Positions 6,825-8,043 of a stretch of DNA of 8,043 nucleotides are shown here, in pieces (the stretch's first letter is position 1; every line of letters begins with the position of its first letter). Below the pieces are notes generated by a model that did not search any database, was not told the DNA's origin, and saw only the letters and a program-made list of their open reading frames with translations. Origin of the DNA: CAYYBZ01 sp964470285 [NCBI: uncultured Oligoflexia bacterium] (GTDB lineage Bacteria; Bdellovibrionota_G; CAYYBZ01); contig CAYYBZ010000073.1 of assembly GCA_964470285.1 (NCBI GenBank), positions 1 to 8,043 of the forward strand. Direction: 5' to 3'. The position numbers were made by a program, and so were the translations under genes.

Positions 6825-7781
6825 ATGATTGATTACATTAAAAATAATTTTAAAACTGTACTTATTTTTGGCGGCCTTGGACTGGCAGTATATCTGTTTA
6901 CTATTTACCTTACATTCCCATATGAGAGGATATTTGACTCATACATTGAAGAGGTTCAGCACCGTTATAATATGGAGCTTAAAACATCAAGAGTATCGCC
7001 TGCCCTTCCTTTAGGTATAAAAGCTGAATCTGTACTTTTTTCCAGCCTGGACATAACCGGCGGAGAAACCATTAAATTGGACGAATTGGTGGTCAAAATC
7101 CCTGTTCTTGGCGCGATTCTCTATCCTTTCACTAAAGCAATAAACTTAAATTACAAAATAGAATTAGGCAAAGGCAGTGTTTCAGGGAACTTCCGGGCAA
7201 ATAAAGAAACGGCAAACATTAACTTAGAAACACGCTCACTCGATTTAAAAAGTATTGAACCGTTAATGTCCTCAGCTGGCATAAGTTTTAAGGGCAATGC
7301 AAAGTCATCTCTTTCAACAACTATGAACAGGGAAGCTCTTAGCAATTTCAACTCTGCACAGTTTTTCAACAGTGAAGGAGAACTTGATATTGATATTACG
7401 GATTTTAAAATCGAGGGTAAACCCATATCTACACAGTCTTATTCAGATTCAAGCCAATTTATGGGGTTTCTGGGGATGTTACCCGTATTTTCGAAAATCA
7501 AGTTCAAGATGGTCATAAACAAGGGTCTTTTACAGATAAGGGATCTTTACGTGGAAAAGGAAGGTTTAAAGGGCAACATCAAAGGCGGTGTGCGAATTCA
7601 GCCTGATTTACTTGATAGTATTATCGATATAAACATGGATCTTAAGCTTGCCCCGACTGAATCGCTTATTAAACCTCTTCTGGAATTATACGGTCGGGCA
7701 ATAGGATGTCCTCTTAATACAGATAACAGCGTATCCTGCAAGATAAACGGCACTGTCGGAGAGATAACAAGCCCTTATTAA
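6825..7781 (+). CDS. gspN: Type II secretion protein GspN
   Basis: GspN is an accessory T2SS protein found in only some lineages; its exact role is not settled. The 318-residue product has one N-terminal membrane helix (about 11-30) followed by FPYERIFDSYI (31-41), a signature of this GspN type, and then a long, strand-rich periplasmic region. The region alternates hydrophobic and polar residues in many short strands, as in AsmA-like bridging proteins (inference). Two cysteines close to the C-terminus, C295 and C305, could form a disulfide in the periplasm. It starts two bases after the gspM stop with no Shine-Dalgarno, so coupled translation is likely. It is the last gene of the T2SS block. 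This version resembles the GspN of deltaproteobacterial and Leptospira operons more than the shorter enterobacterial GspN. Confidence 0.87.
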   Translation: MIDYIKNNFKTVLIFGGLGLAVYLFTIYLTFPYERIFDSYIEEVQHRYNMELKTSRVSPALPLGIKAESVLFSSLDITGGETIKLDELVVKIPVLGAILYPFTKAINLNYKIELGKGSVSGNFRANKETANINLETRSLDLKSIEPLMSSAGISFKGNAKSSLSTTMNREALSNFNSAQFFNSEGELDIDITDFKIEGKPISTQSYSDSSQFMGFLGMLPVFSKIKFKMVINKGLLQIRDLYVEKEGLKGNIKGGVRIQPDLLDSIIDINMDLKLAPTESLIKPLLELYGRAIGCPLNTDNSVSCKINGTVGEITSPY

Positions 7782-7830
7782 TCTGCAATAATTCCGGCTG
7801 GTTTAATAGTATTTTCTTATCGGAAAAATC

Positions 7831-7839
7831 TGTTATACT
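7831..7839 (+). promoter_or_regulatory. Candidate extended -10 promoter for the PilZ gene
   Basis: TGTTATACT in the 72-bp gap after gspN contains a TGn extension plus TATACT (7834-7839), one mismatch from the sigma70 -10 consensus. No good -35 is present; TTTTCT at 7812-7817, with a 16-base spacer, shares three of six positions. Transcription would start near 7846, giving a leader of only about 8 bases before the ATG at 7854. The rest of the gap shows no convincing terminator. Confidence 0.45.
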
Positions 7840-7853
7840 TCTTCAATTAAGCT

Positions 7854-8043
7854 ATGGTAGACGACGATTCCAAGAAATTTTATCCTAGATCACAGACAAG
7901 AGTACCTCTCAAACTCAAAGTAAATATGGAGTTTGAGAAATTCTCGGGCTTTATCTCGGAGTATTCTGAAAATATCTCAGAAGGCGGCATGTTTATAAAA
8001 ACCCAAACCCCCAAGCCTGTGGGTTCAATTTTTTCTTTGGAAT
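7854..8043 (+). CDS. PilZ-domain c-di-GMP-binding protein (3' truncated by window edge)
   Basis: PilZ domains bind the second messenger cyclic di-GMP and pass the signal to motility, exopolysaccharide or secretion machinery. The frame is open from ATG 7854 to the right edge, giving 63 visible residues and one extra base. Both ligand motifs are present: the N-terminal arginine motif RSQTR (12-16, RxxxR) and NISEGG (40-45, matching D/NxSxxG). GMFIKTQTPKPVGSIFSLE continues as in PilZ proteins of the type common in Myxococcus and relatives. A TAA stop in frame directly upstream (7848-7850) means translation cannot start earlier; GTG at 7857 is the only near alternative. No Shine-Dalgarno is visible. 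The full length and any second domain lie outside the window, so the target process is unknown; T2SS control is only a suggestion from position. Confidence 0.9.
   Translation, partial: MVDDDSKKFYPRSQTRVPLKLKVNMEFEKFSGFISEYSENISEGGMFIKTQTPKPVGSIFSLE

Noticed and set aside
7812-7827. Possible terminator hairpin TTTTC-TTATCG-GAAAA after gspN
   Set aside because: The stem has only one G-C pair and no T tract follows. It also overlaps the candidate promoter region.

Overview
The window is one strand-consistent block of a type II secretion system (T2SS) operon. It begins inside gspF and runs gspF-G-H-I-J-K-L-M-N without interruption, followed by the first 63 codons of a PilZ-domain gene that leaves the right edge. 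All genes are on the + strand. Spacings are 17, 12, -23, 35, 7, 2, 18 and 2 bp inside the operon and 72 bp before the PilZ gene. I see no RNA gene, mobile element, CRISPR array or large repeat.

Layout: 2-946 is the inner-membrane platform protein GspF, missing its N-terminus. 964-1422 is the major pseudopilin GspG. 1435-4543 holds the four minor pseudopilins H, I, J and K, which in known systems form the pseudopilus tip. 4546-6822 holds GspL and GspM, which link the cytoplasmic ATPase GspE to the platform and pseudopilus. 6825-7781 is GspN, a single-pass, mostly periplasmic accessory protein. 7782-7853 is intergenic and carries a plausible extended -10 promoter. 7854-8043 starts a PilZ protein with both c-di-GMP binding motifs.

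How the genes work together: GspF and GspL/M form the inner-membrane base. The prepilin peptidase (not in this window) cleaves GspG-K at the G^F site. The pseudopilins then assemble into a periplasmic piston that pushes folded exoproteins through the GspD secretin (not in this window; gspD and gspE are expected to the left). No gspC lies in the window.

Organism: a Gram-negative (diderm) bacterium with moderately AT-rich DNA (about 40% G+C by eye). The operon ending in this type of GspN, the PilM-like full-length GspL and the adjacent PilZ protein resemble deltaproteobacterial-type lineages (Desulfobacterota, Myxococcota, Bdellovibrionota, SAR324 and similar candidate phyla) more than the classical gammaproteobacterial gsp operons. 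This placement is an inference and I cannot name a genus.

Novelty: this is a recognisable secretion machine, not a new system. The points worth a second look are a charged and Pro/Thr-rich tail on GspJ, an acidic insert in GspH, a GspL that looks like a fused PilM-PilN with apparently intact nucleotide motifs, the contrast between strong and missing ribosome binding sites, and the promoter-proximal PilZ gene.
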